Shown here piece by piece: positions 10,802 through 21,762 of a stretch of DNA of 64,000 nt; position 1 is the stretch's first letter, and each line of letters opens with the position of its first letter. The DNA comes from Dermacentor variabilis (taxonomy: Eukaryota; Arthropoda; Arachnida; Ixodida; Ixodidae). The position numbers and the translations under genes were made by a program. The notes below the pieces were generated by a model. The model searched no databases, was not told where the DNA came from, and saw only the letters and a program-made list of their open reading frames with translations. The DNA lies in NCBI RefSeq assembly GCF_050947875.1, contig NC_134568.1, positions 203,237,729 to 203,301,728 of the forward strand, in the 5' to 3' direction.

Positions 10802-12200
10802 CTAAGCCCCAATGCTTTGAAAAAGTTTGTGTGCTCCCAAAGCAAGCCTACCTACCCCTCGTTGCTTAATTTCCAACCTTGCTCGAACCTCTGATCTCGT
10901 GCATAGGACTGCACTGAAAGTCAGACTAAGGACCATCACCCATTTCCAAATCCCTCTAACCACCTCGTACCTATTGCAATTCCACAGTGCCCCATGCCCC
11001 ATTTTTCGTCACAGCTGCATTCCTGCTACCTTTAGGTGTTACACATTTTTCATGTTTCAATAGGTACTCAGCCCCATTGTTTATCCACATGCCAAGATAT
11101 TTGCACTTATCCACTACCTCCAGCTTAACCTCCTGTATCTTATGCTTGCCACCCTGATTATAATTAAAAATCATGACTGCTGAGTTTTTGTTACTAAACT
11201 TTAACCTATCTCCCTCTTTACCGCAAATGTCCATCAATCCATGCAAATCTTCCTTGTTGTCTGCCATGGGTACAATGTCATCCACGTACATCGGTCCTGG
11301 TAATGACTGTTCAATTCATCCTCCCTGCTTGAAAAAAGAAAGGTTGAAGCCAAGTCTACTAGTCTCTAATCCTTGTAGATACAACATTAACAAAGGTGAC
11401 GGAGGGCACCCCTGCCTACGCCCCCACTGCATCTCTATGGTCTCAGATACCCTTTTTTCCCATTTTATAAGCACCTTGTTACTTGTATAGATATCCTTTA
11501 AAAGATATTAGTTACTCCATCTTTCACCTCTAGTGTGCCCAGTATGTCCCACAAATCCTCTTGGATTACACAGTCATAGGCTCCCTTGATATCCGGAAAT
11601 GCTAGCCATAGCGGCCTGTGTTCCTTTTTCTATTATTTTGAATCACTGCGCTCATGAGAACAGATTGTTCTCTAGCCTTCTTTGTTTCCGGAACCCATTT
11701 TGTAGTACCCTCAGCACCTCCTTGCCTGCAGTCTGTCCTTTACAATCTGCATCACCACTCTGTAAACCACTGCCGTCACCGTTTGGCACGGTAATGTCGC
11801 CTTTGTCCCCTTTTCCCTTATATGTCACATTCATACCGCATAGTCTTTACCCATCGGGGGCTTTGCCGTTCATTATCATTTTGCTCACTACTTCTTTTAA
11901 TGCTTGCTTAGATTTTGGGCCCCAATGTCTTTATTAACATAATTTGGATGCCATCAGGTCCTGCGAATGTGCTACTAGGAACCCTCTTCTCTGCCCTTTC
12001 CCACTCGCTTTGTTCAAGCGGAGCCATTACACTAACTGGCCTATCCTCATCTGATTAAGTACATGCAACATTTCATTGTTTATTAGATTTTTCTGTCATC
12101 ATTATTCTTGTATGTTTCATTGCCTCATCTCCTTCTAGCCGAACACCTTGAGCTGTAACTATCACCTTCAGCCCTAGGCTAATTTTATTACTCAAGGAGT
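10802..12200 (-). pseudogene. Reverse transcriptase relic of ORF2
   Basis: The minus strand gives MYVDDIVPMADNKEDL (degenerate YADD active-site block) near 11290 and VDKCKYLGMWINN near 11110. A C-terminal block EVRARLEIKQRGVGRLALG follows near 10850, typical of the thumb/C-terminal region in tick non-LTR elements. Several shifts split the frame. Confidence 0.7.
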
Positions 12201-12619
12201 CGAGATGTTTCCGAAATTTGTTAGCTACTTTTCTATCCTTCTTGTTTACTTCTGAGAACCATTCGGTGCCCTTCTAATCTTCTCATTGATCAAATGGGAT
12301 GCTTCCCTTCTACAGTTTAAGAAGTTATTCCATTTTCTGTCCACATCAGCTTCTTGATCACCCCCTCTGCTTAGAATATCTGTGTTCCCTGGATGCTTCC
12401 CGTTTCTCTATGGCCTTCTTAACCTCCTCATCCCACCAGGTCTTGGGTTTTCGTCTTCTTTTCCCTTTGGACCAGTCTCATACCTTAGCAAGCTCTAGTT
12501 CAAATAGTCCTGTTAAATTTACGTAGCTCCATTCTGTTTTAGTATCCTCAAAAAGCACTTCCGCAATTTGTTAGGTTACTATATCCAGCTGTTTTTTTGA
12601 GTAAGAAATCCCATATGGT

Positions 12620-13400
12620 TGTTCATCTTGCCTCCTTCCTACTTTCTTTTCTAAAACTCAGCTTGATACATTTGTGATCCCTACCCAGACTTCTGGGGCC
12701 ACATTCATCTATAGTCATTACCCCTAGCCTACCATACATCCTATGTGACATTAGTGCATCATCTATTATTGATTGCAGGCTCCCTACCTCCCATGTTATA
12801 TGCCGTTCACACTTCTCAGTACCATTACATACAACTAAGTCATACCTTTCACACATATCCAGCAGCATGTTGCCTGTTCGAGTCTGTGTACCCGTCCATA
12901 TCTTCTATGTGTGCATTCATATCTCCTAGTATAATTATAACCCGCCGTGGTTGCTCAGTGGCTATGGTGTTGGGCTGCTGAGCACGAGGTCGCGGGATCG
13001 AATCCCGGCCACGGCGGCCGCATTTCGATGGGGGCTAAATGCAAAAACACCCGTGTTCTTAGATTTAGGTGCACGTTAAAGAACCCCAGGTGGTCAAAAT
13101 TTCCGGAGTCCTCCACTACGGCGTACCTTATAATCAGAAAGTGGTTTTAGCACGTAAAGGCTCATAATTTAATTTTTTAATTTAGTACAATTATCTGTCT
13201 CCTCCTAGCTCATTAACGTCTGTTGCTATGCATTCTACCATTTTTTTGTTTTCCTTTTTGTCATTTGCTCCCGTCCACAGATATACAAAGCCAAGGAGTG
13301 TCTGCTCCCCTGCCACTTTCCCTTTTAGTCATAAATTCTCCTTGCATTCCTGTGTGACTCTTTGCCAGTTTATAGTTTAATGAATAAATGCCCCAATTCC
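12620..13400 (-). pseudogene. Endonuclease (EEP) relic split by a SINE
   Basis: The minus strand shows MLLDMCERYDLVVCNGTEKC and, further downstream, LGRDHKCIKLSF, equivalent to the second half of the EEP domain seen at 190-573. The Ruka-like SINE at 12939-13183 interrupts it, and the N-terminal half continues beyond the SINE. Confidence 0.65.
12939..13183 (+). mobile_element. Ruka-like tRNA-derived SINE with target-site duplication
   Basis: It starts cccgccgtggttgctcagtgg (A-box region) and has gggatcgaatccc (B box) about 45 bp later. A conserved body including ttaggtgcacgttaaagaac and an AT-rich tail follow. Flanking direct repeats agtataattat (12928-12938) and agtacaattat (13184-13194) are the target-site duplication. 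The match to Ruka, described from Rhipicephalus ticks, is from memory. Confidence 0.85.
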
Positions 13401-13639
13401 ACCCCCCTTTCTACTGCCCTCTGTTCTATTGCAATATTCCCATGCATAGTCAGGATTACAGGCTGGTTGCTGCATGTCCCTAAGATGTGTCCCCACAAAC
13501 CCGTATACCATCAGCTCCTCCTGTCTTCACTGCTCATCTATCTACCCCCACTTCAGCCTACCCCTACCACCTTGCATGTTAATATACCCTATGTCTTAAT
13601 TACCTTGGCACTGGTGCTTACATCTATTTCTTCTTCTAC

Positions 13640-14010
13640 AGACTCTACATTTCCTGAATGTTGGGGCCTCTCTGGATCCGTCTTTGTCTACACTGGTGGC
13701 CTCAGGGCTCTGGGTCCCCCCAAAAAAGCCATTGCTCGGCGGCCTATCCTACTACCCATCCTCCTGCCCGTGGCACCACTGTAGTGAATGCCATCCTGTG
13801 CAAAAAGGTGGGGGCCAGGCTCGTACACGTTCCAGTTTACCTCTACGACATGGTTAGCCTCAGCCACACTCCTTTCCGTCCCGCTAGACCCGCTAGACCG
13901 TCCCGTGCCCCTGGACCTCTGGGATTGTTCATATGGTCACATACACCTTCGCAGAGGCCTCTCCGAGTTTACGCAACCCAACCTCTGTATCTTGAGGTCC
14001 TGGCTACAAG
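13640..14010 (-). pseudogene. ORF1 C-terminal relic with DGIH motif
   Basis: The minus strand encodes QDGIHYSGATGRRMGSRIG near 13790-13735. This is the counterpart of RDGIHFNYRL in the first copy and corresponds to the DxxH (block V) of SGNH hydrolases. Upstream sequence has EANHVVEVNWNVYEPGP. Frame breaks are present. Confidence 0.6.
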
Positions 14011-14060
14011 GCCGATGACACGCCGTGCGGTAGACGTTTGTGAGGTTATTACAAAATTAC

Positions 14061-15099
14061 CAGGGTGTACACGGGTAAGATGGAAGAATCGAGACAGCGC
14101 ATTCTTTTTTTTTTTTACCCATGTACTTGCGCTACGATTATGTTTTGGGATCACAACAATTATCCTCTTAGAAATAGCATACCATCAGGCCCAAATTGAC
14201 GCGACTGCGCTACACACAGTCCTTGGTCAGTGGCATCGCAAGTGGAAAGTCAGAAATATACAGAGTAATTACACCTTGGCCCCTCAAGCAGGACGGCAAC
14301 AGAATGTCGGCATCACTAACCCCATCACTGGGAACGCACTGGGAACGCACTGGGTATGACAACCCGCAAGCTATCGCAAACATATTGGTTACGACATTGG
14401 GTCAGGGACCTGCACAAACACACACCAGAAATCAGAGAGCGTTTCGTAGCAAAAGCATAGACACTTATGGCAATAGTAATTTGGGGCACCAACAGACGGC
14501 CCAACAGACAGCACCCTGATAGCAGCAAACACCCGTCAGACGGAACGCATTGCGGAACGCGCACAACACACAACGTACGAGCAGATACGAGCACGATACG
14601 AGCAGCCTTCTGTTTGCGGTACGGCTTGAACCCTTGGCCAAAGGCATTGCCTTGGCTTGAACCGCGTTAAGCCTAACAGCACGGAACACCTTGGTAACGG
14701 GCATGTAACAGGGCTAACAGGGACAAGGCTAAAGCCGTGCGGAGTGAATGGTAAAACTCTAGTAGAACGTCAGCGATTTGAGAAAGCGTAAATCGCACAT
14801 CAACGAAAAAAAAAATGAAGAAAGAGACAGAGAGAGATCCGGAAGAAAACATCGGGAACCAAAACTCGCGCCGCTGTCACTCGCTTCAGTGATTTGATTC
14901 GTTTTATTTACGTAAAAATATATTGTTTTCTAAATATAACATGCTAGTAAATTCGGTTAAGTTTTGTAAAAATTGTTTCAGTTATTTATTAACAAGTCAA
15001 ATCGTTACCTTTAAATAACGCAGGCGTACTTGTACTGGCAACGCTGGCAACAATGTAAAAGAAGTCGCCAATTTTGTTTTTGTGTTTTGTTTTATACAT
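14061..15099. other. Spacer upstream of cdt1
   Basis: It includes a poly-T run near 14104, a local duplication (gggaacgcact twice at about 14330-14350) and several acggaacg-like repeats up to 14700. I see no gene. The final 300 bp is AT-rich. Confidence 0.4.
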
Positions 15100-15111
15100 C
15101 CTATGCCGTAG

Positions 15112-15188
15112 TTTTCGCGCGTTGATGTAGAAGTCCGCGCGAAAAAAGAAGACAGGCTAGGTGTTGCGACTCTTTATTTTGGCGCGAA
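15112..15188 (+). promoter_or_regulatory. Cluster of three E2F-like sites upstream of cdt1
   Basis: Sites are ttttcgcgc (15112-15120), gcgcgaaaa on the opposite strand sense (15137-15145) and ttttggcgcgaa (15177-15188). All fit the TTTSSCGC E2F consensus. The last lies 20 bp before the ATG. Cdt1 is an established E2F target in animals, so G1/S control is a reasonable inference. The transcription start must lie in or just around this cluster. Confidence 0.65.
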
Positions 15189-15207
15189 CGTGCATTACAA
15201 GCTCAGA

Positions 15208-16851
15208 ATGTCTTTGATGAAGCAGACTGCTCTCACGCGCTATTACAGTGCAAAGAAACAAGGTTCTACGTTGAAGAACAAACGGACCGAACTCGGAAGC
15301 AGTGTCGACATTTTGCGAACGCCAAAGACTGTCGCTCAGGGTCTGATCGGTTTCAACTCAGAGCCGTGTGCCAGCTTGCCTCACAAAAGGAGACGCACTG
15401 ACGCTGCGGAGAAGACTCCGGTCACATCGAAGCAAGGTAACTGCTTGCCATTTCGGCGACCTCCTACTTCGGTTCGCAAGCGCCTGCTTCTTCATGAGGA
15501 TGTTGACGGCGCCGACATGCCGGACTTCTTCAAGAAAACCAGCGCTAAACTACCATTCTCACTGCTTGAAGAAACGGAGAAGAAGCCTGACACTCTGTTG
15601 AAGCATGCATCTGACACGGATGAGAAACAGAAGAGTGCCGTCATAAAAAGGCTTATGGCGTCCGGCAAGCTGCAAGAGCTGCAGGATAGGCTGAAGGCTA
15701 TCGACAACGCGCAGACCGCTCTCCAAAAAGTGCAGGCAACGAGGAAAACCCAAGACCAAGCCGTGCAAGGCCCAGCCTATGAGCGCTTTCACCACCTTAC
15801 AGAGCCACTCGTACCGAGCCTGACCCTTCCATACAGTTACAAAGAACTGGCCGAAATATTCCGGTGCTGTGACACGATCGTTAGTATGTTGTTCAACAGA
15901 AAGGAAGTTTGCACGTTCGACAAACTGAAACGTTCTGTTGAGGAGATGTCAAAGAAAACCTTCAGCAAGGCCAAACTCGGTCAGATCACAGCAATCTTTC
16001 CAGGTGCATACATTTTGAGTCGGGAGAAGTTGCAGCAACGTGGACTCGCTGACAGTGGCTACCATCTTGTAATAACACCACATTTGCCCCCGGAGGGCTC
16101 AAACGTGCTCACTGCAGCCCACCTTCTGCACCGAAGAAAACAGTTTCATGCTCTTCTACTTTCTGCTGTGAAAGAGCATCACGAGAAGTTCCTTCTGAGT
16201 TTGGACCCACCCGTGAAGATTGCAGCGGATGCTCTAACCCGCTGGCATCCGAAGTTTCCTTTGGACAGCATACCCAACATATGTCCAAGACCTCTCCCCG
16301 AGTCTCCACTGAAGAAATCCTGCACCTCGGCACAGGATGTGCTAGACAAAGTCAAGGGAAGGCTTGGTGAGCGTATTGAAAAAGCACTGTTGAGCTTGAG
16401 CGCAGAACAGCGATCAGCTGCTAATACACCGCCTTCACATAATAATAACGTGGCCAGCACTTGCTTAAAAGGGATATCTGAAGATCTCCTTGCCCGCATA
16501 CGTGAGCGCGAGTCATTCAAACTTGTCAAAGAAATGACACTTCGACCAGAGGATGAAAAAGAGCGGGCAGAACTGTCCAAGCTTCCAGAGTTCATCAGAA
16601 TCACACGGTCCCATTTTCTTGCTGAGCAGAAGGCAGCTATATTGAAGGACGACCTTGTGCAGAAGATCAGAGAAAGCTTCTCATCGATTCAGGCAGTGGC
16701 TGAAGTTGAGTCTCTCATCACCCTTGCTTCAAAAGTGCTTCCTGATTGGTTTAAAGTACTAACTATCCGCCGGGGCACATTTGTTAAGATTGTGAAGGAG
16801 ACTGACATTAATTGTCTTATTGCTCGTGTAACTAACAAGCTGCAGCAATGA
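15208..16851 (+). CDS. cdt1: DNA replication licensing factor Cdt1
   Basis: This 547-residue intact frame has no introns. Cdt1 acts in the nucleus in G1, bringing the MCM2-7 helicase to ORC/Cdc6 at origins; geminin and CRL4-Cdt2 degradation switch it off. At the N-terminus, residues 6-17 (QTALTRYYSAKK) form a PIP-box with the +4 lysine used by PIP degrons. The usual TD pair is TR here. HKRRRTD near residue 60 looks like an NLS. The central fold at about 204-290 (YSYKELAEIFRCCDTIVSML ... GQITAIFPGAY) matches the geminin/MCM-binding CDT1 domain. Residues about 425-545 match the C-terminal winged helix that binds MCM. The start is the ATG at 15208: the open frame extends upstream only through a GTG, and -3 is A. 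Length is normal for animal Cdt1. Confidence 0.93.
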   Translation: MSLMKQTALTRYYSAKKQGSTLKNKRTELGSSVDILRTPKTVAQGLIGFNSEPCASLPHKRRRTDAAEKTPVTSKQGNCLPFRRPPTSVRKRLLLHEDVDGADMPDFFKKTSAKLPFSLLEETEKKPDTLLKHASDTDEKQKSAVIKRLMASGKLQELQDRLKAIDNAQTALQKVQATRKTQDQAVQGPAYERFHHLTEPLVPSLTLPYSYKELAEIFRCCDTIVSMLFNRKEVCTFDKLKRSVEEMSKKTFSKAKLGQITAIFPGAYILSREKLQQRGLADSGYHLVITPHLPPEGSNVLTAAHLLHRRKQFHALLLSAVKEHHEKFLLSLDPPVKIAADALTRWHPKFPLDSIPNICPRPLPESPLKKSCTSAQDVLDKVKGRLGERIEKALLSLSAEQRSAANTPPSHNNNVASTCLKGISEDLLARIRERESFKLVKEMTLRPEDEKERAELSKLPEFIRITRSHFLAEQKAAILKDDLVQKIRESFSSIQAVAEVESLITLASKVLPDWFKVLTIRRGTFVKIVKETDINCLIARVTNKLQQ

Positions 16852-17240
16852 GTATTGCGCACTGCTGATTTTAATCAACACATTGCACTGGCACTTTTTA
16901 CCTTCTTGTACTGTGAAATAAGGCATCTGTTATCAATGTCATGCACCATGAGCACATATTGTGCATCTCATTGACCTACTTTTATTGCCTTTCATTTTTT
17001 TGATGCCCTTTATACCAGATGCTTGTGCACATTTTAAAAATTTTTATACAATACTTTTTATACACATTTCACATTGTTTTTTATACTGCCAGCATCTGGA
17101 TGTGACAATTTGTCTTTCGGAACCCGTTACTCATGTACCATGTATATGTGGTGAGCCTCATTGTCGCTGCTCATGTTTGTACTTTATATCTGGCTTTGCT
17201 CATAGTTTCTTCAAGTCAAATAAAGTATACAATTTCATGA
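16852..17240 (+). terminator. cdt1 3' UTR with poly(A) signal
   Basis: After the TGA the sequence becomes AT-rich. A canonical AATAAA lies at 17219-17224, and a weaker aataag occurs near 16916. The end of the transcript is inferred. Confidence 0.5.
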
Positions 17241-18260
17241 TTAGAGTACATATTTGCATGTTTTGTTAAAGTGCATGCTGAGTTTAAAGATGCGGTAGAA
17301 TTGGGAATATTTACTCCAAGCAAGTTTAACTACTTAACAGTTCATGATATGATGGCACCTTAACAACTTTTCTTTAAAGTTAAGATGCCATTTTATGAGC
17401 AGCATTATGCTCTGTGGAGAAGTCTGCTAGCAGAGTTTTAAAAGCCCTATAGTAATAAGGGAAATTTTTCTTGTGAGAGAAGTACTTGTTTTGCATATGT
17501 GAACTGGTTTCTTAATCCCTTTGTCACAGACGAGAGGTTCTGATTCTGCTAAAAAACCTGGACCTCCTATTTCAGCTATAAAATTTGGCTTCTCTGTCAG
17601 TTTTGCATGTACTGTCATCACAACATGGTTTAACAAACATAAATTGTCTCTGAATTTTTAAGTTTGATGCACTTCTGTATATTGCATAAAGCTGATGAGA
17701 GGTTTTGGTGCCGAAAGCAACCCATTTTCCTGGGAGGCCCACTGGTTGGAGTAGTATGGCAACAAGCTACATATTGTACCTCAGTTTTGTTTATTATGAG
17801 GGGCCTCCAGAATGAGAGCTCCAATTAATATTTAAATATGGCCTGAACATCAGAAAATGCAATTTATATATATTGTTTTATTGATGTATAGGCTGCTTTT
17901 TTTTATATGTGAACCATCCTTCATTAGGAAATTGTCATAGCACGGCACTAAGCTCTCTATGTTGGTTTCATGCTAATCTGCCACCCAGGTCTGAAACCGG
18001 GATGTCGCCACTGCCTGAGCCAGAGCATCACTTACAAAACATTGCCCTGCCAGAAATGGCAATTCTGTGCAGTGGGGAGTGTTTCATATCTGAGAAGAAA
18101 GTTCAGAAATTCTCAAGCATCAATTTTTTCTGATTGCTTGCTACCCACTTTCTTTCAATTCTGTAATGAGTCGTGGCTGGCAAAAATGGTCTTCATCTTG
18201 GACATTACATAGGCCAGCTGTGAACTTCGTGCACAATCGCCTGACCATAAAGTCATTCAC
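17241..18260. other. AT-rich spacer, nothing recognised
   Basis: A minus-strand frame pair at about 17430-17820 was examined but matches no family I know. No transposon ends are seen. Confidence 0.4.
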
Positions 18261-18275
18261 AATGCCTGGTCCATA

Positions 18276-18465
18276 TCGCGGGATCGAATCCCGGCCACAG
18301 TGGCCGCATTTGGATGGGGGCGAAATGCGAAAACACCCGTATACTTAGTTTAGGTGCACGTTAAAGAACCCCAGGTGGTCCAAATTTCTGGAGTCCCCCA
18401 CTACGGCGTGCCTCATAATTGGAAAGTGGTTTTGGCATGTAAAACCCCATAATTTAATTTTTTTT
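18276..18465 (+). mobile_element. 5'-truncated Ruka-like SINE with perfect 15-bp TSD
   Basis: The copy begins inside the B box (tcgcgggatcgaatccc) and runs through the conserved body to an A/T tail. The 15-mer aatgcctggtccata occurs exactly on both sides (18261-18275 and 18466-18480). Perfect duplications suggest a fairly recent insertion by target-primed reverse transcription. Confidence 0.93.
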
Positions 18466-18480
18466 AATGCCTGGTCCATA

Positions 18481-20137
18481 CATTTCATACAGCTGCCAAA
18501 GTGCTGTCATCAGTTTCTTGACTTGCAAAAACTTGATTACTCCACGAACTTCGTATTCTGTGAGAGAGAATACCAGAGAAGCCATTTTGCACAACACAGT
18601 GAAAATTGCTCCTGCGACACTGTACTCAAACCAAATTTGCACTAGTGCAAACTTGTCCATGGAAAACTAGTGCTCTCTTTGGGGTTTCCTAAGCAGCAGG
18701 GCAACATTTTTTCATTTATGCTGTGATTCAGGCAGAGGTAGGTGACAGGTGGGCTTGATTTGTTGGCAGCAGATTAACATGACACCAGCATACAAAATTC
18801 AGCAATGTGTTAAGGTTTTCAAGAACTGATGGTTCACATCTTCAAAAACAACTTTTACACCACTTTGATAACACATAAGTGTTTCTTCTTTTTTTTTCAA
18901 TGCTCATGCATTATTTAAAAACACTCGGAACTAACCTGCTGGACGACCCTTGTAATTTGAAGGCCAGAAGTGTAATACTCGCTGGCCTGTGAGACAACAC
19001 TAGAACTGCTTTTAGTGTCCTCATGTATACAACAAAATTGGAAGCATGGGTCATGAGGGGGGTCCTATGTGAACACAAATTTGAGCTACTGTGACGTAAT
19101 AATTCCTTTGACATTACTAGGCAAAGGGGCTTTACTACTAAAGTGATAAAGAACGAGAAAGCAGCGGTGCTATAATGGGCGAGGCGCGTTAACAACCACC
19201 GCTTCTCCCCTTGCTTGAAGATTGGAGTGAAGTGCATGCATGTGTGAGCTTTTGAGAGTAATTCATGGTTATGAAAAATAACTTGTTGGCTGGTGTCTGG
19301 TGCTGTTGCACAGTCATAGATGGGACATAATAAGAGGGGGACTCAAAAGCCGCAGGAGTGGGAGAATAATCTTTTTTGTTATAGTGTGGGCTACCTGCTG
19401 CATGCAGGAAATATTTGGCTTGCAAGTTCGTGGTAGCATTTTCTATGGATCACAAATGTTTTCTTACCATGTTCTAAAAGTGTTGTTGTGCCCTTTTTAA
19501 GCGGTATTAGTGGCTATGCAGGTGGCTGGCATTATACTGCACCGATTTGCAACATAGCATCTGTTCAGCATGAGATCAGCTTAAAATACAGTACTGTGTG
19601 ATCTTGGCAAGCTTTTGTGGTGTTCAACATGGACTCCTAATGTCAAAATTAGATTTTTGGATGCAGGTATATATAAAAGCACGATGCAGCAGGCTTGGGC
19701 GCGACCATCCCGGGATTGTAGTTCAGTTTGACTTCTGTTACCTTTCCGAGAACCACTTGCATTGCCCTTGCTGAACTATATCTTCACTTAATTTATATCC
19801 TGCACGGAGTGCTAAAGAACATTGATTGATGCAGAAAAGGGGAAGCACTTGTTCAATGCTTTAAGCAACATGGCGTTGCTTCAGGCCACGACCACTACAA
19901 TGGTTTGTTTAGAATGATGGATCCTCAGCACGTTGGTCGTCTGTTATACCGTATGATCACTAGATACTAGTCCCATGGAACAGGATTGCAGAATTTGCAG
20001 TGTTAGAGCTTGTTAAACTGGTTACAACCTGCGTTTGTCACATGCTGGAGCAGAGGAGGTTTCATACTTTGATCATTGAGTGATATCTACCTATTAAAGA
20101 AAAACGTTTTTTGTTACTATGTCTTTAAAATTTATGC
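18481..20137. other. Spacer, nothing recognised
   Basis: Frames on both strands are short and without motifs. No terminal repeats are seen. Confidence 0.4.
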
Positions 20138-20240
20138 AGGATGTCTAGTGACCTGGAGAAGTTAGGAAAATTCTGAGCACCTGGAAAGGTCTGGGAATTG
20201 TCAGGGAATATTTAATTTTAATCAGAAAATGAAATTCATG
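20138..20240 (+). repeat. Degenerate copy of an interspersed repeat (gtctacc/cagggaat family)
   Basis: The sequence aggatgtctagtgacctgga followed by repeated gggaatt-like words resembles the segments at 39970-40063 and 45112-45262. Confidence 0.45.
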
Positions 20241-20728
20241 GAAAATGATTGATTGAACTGTCCAAGTTGCAAATTTGTGAAGGTTGGTTCCCCGCTAGGT
20301 TATTAGGCTCTTTGCAGCAATGCAAGTCTGCTCTTCTGTACAATAATTCTGATGGAGGAAGTGACTGGACATGGGCACAGAGCTGCTGTGACTCCTGCAC
20401 TAATGCATTTTGTTACACTATTAAAACCCAGTTGTAATGTGTCTTCGTGACTACCATAAGGCAGCTATGTGGCATAAACCTAATCTACCATGATGAATTA
20501 AGCTTCTGCTGCACCTCTGAAAAAGGTTTGTTTTCTTGAAGAAATGCCCGTATACAAAAATTTCAACTCCAAGGGTGCAGTGCTTAGTTATAAAATGCAG
20601 TACCAAGAACTACGTGGTAGTGCGGTAAAAGCCACATGTCCTGCACTGATGCAGCACTTTTGCACAGGAAAACATACTGTCAACACATCAATTGCTCTCC
20701 ATACTAAGGCATGCACTGCGGTAAAGTT

Positions 20729-21134
20729 ATCATCACTCTCCTTTTATGTCCACTGTAGGACGAAAGCCTCTCCCTGCGATCTCCAATCACCCCTGTCCTG
20801 CACCGATTCCAACTTATGCCTGCAAATTACCTAATTTCATCACCCCACCTAGTTTTCTGCCGTCCTCGACTGCGCTTCTCTTCTGACACCCATACTATAA
20901 CTCTAATGGTCCTCTGGTTATCTATCATACGCATTACATGACTGGCCCAGCTCCAATTTTTTCTCTTAATGTCAATTAGAATATCGGCTAGCCTCATATG
21001 CTCTCTGCTCCATGCCGCTCTCTTCCTGTCTCTTAATGCTATGCTAACATTTTTATTCCATCGCTCTTTGCATGGTCTTTAATTTTTTCTGTACTGTTCT
21101 TTTATGTTAACTTGCTCTGTTGTATTGTGACCCA
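20729..21134 (-). mobile_element. RTE-like non-LTR 3' fragment with 28-bp TSD
   Basis: The minus strand encodes the basic W-x-GH ... GR-x-RW type C-terminus of an RTE-like reverse transcriptase protein. It ends in a gatgat tail at 20729. The flanking 28-mers at 20701-20728 and 21135-21162 agree at about 25 positions and form a long target-site duplication. The element is 5'-truncated. Confidence 0.85.
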
Positions 21135-21162
21135 ATACTAAGGCGTGCATTGCAGTAAAGTT

Positions 21163-21762
21163 GCACTGTGACTGAACTTTTTAATTTGTTTTTGGTTAGG
21201 GTTTGGCTGTCTAAAGAACAATCACTCATATATTTAGATTGCCTGCGAAAATGTGCCACTTACAGCAAAACACATTTAAAAAATGGCATCTTCTTAAATG
21301 CGGGTCCATTGTTCTTGTTGCATGACAAAGTATTTTTATCCAATTATTCGATCATGTTTAAGACTACAAATAAAGGATTATAAAATGACAGGGAACAAAG
21401 CTGAAAGTTCTTTGAACGTTACACCTGCACCAAGTTCTGCTTCTTGATTCAACAATAAATATAGCAAAAAGTTGGAAGCTAGGTGATTCAACCTCTAGTT
21501 GAAGTTGATACAAAACAACGCCTTCCTGTTCAAATTGGGGGTGAGAATGGCGTGTATGAACCGTATAATTTACCTATTGTGAAAGCAGTGCTGAAGCGAC
21601 AATGTTTGATCGGTCTCAACTACAGGTTGAATCGCCTTCCAACTTATTTGAGTGCGTGCACAGGAATTGGCCTCCCTGATGCAGTATTCGGCCACTACCT
21701 TCCTCATCATTCCTACAATTAACCCATGGCCCTCAGTCCCCAGCACCTGCGGAGCACCTGAC
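21163..21762. other. AT-rich spacer, nothing recognised
   Basis: No motif-bearing frame and no repeat ends are seen. Confidence 0.4.

Larger units (their letters stand above)
10700..14060 (-). mobile_element. Decayed near-full-length SGNH-ORF1 type non-LTR retrotransposon
   Basis: Minus-strand order is ORF1 C-terminus (about 14010-13640), endonuclease (about 13370-12620, interrupted by a SINE), then reverse transcriptase (about 12200-10800). This is the same arrangement as the fragment at 184-2090 and probably the same family. Every domain has stops and frameshifts. The 5' coiled-coil region is not clear. Confidence 0.7.

Noticed and set aside
13658..14359. 233-residue plus-strand frame
   Set aside because: It lies opposite the decayed ORF1 of the minus-strand retroelement and contains low-complexity Pro/Arg sequence. 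Minus-strand motifs explain the region.
15190..15207. Upstream start for Cdt1
   Set aside because: The codon at 15190 is GTG. The first ATG in frame is at 15208, with A at -3.
17427..17824. Two adjacent minus-strand frames resembling a transposase
   Set aside because: A cdkgikkp-like phrase recalled DDE_Tnp_4 proteins, but no other motif, terminus or continuous frame supports it.
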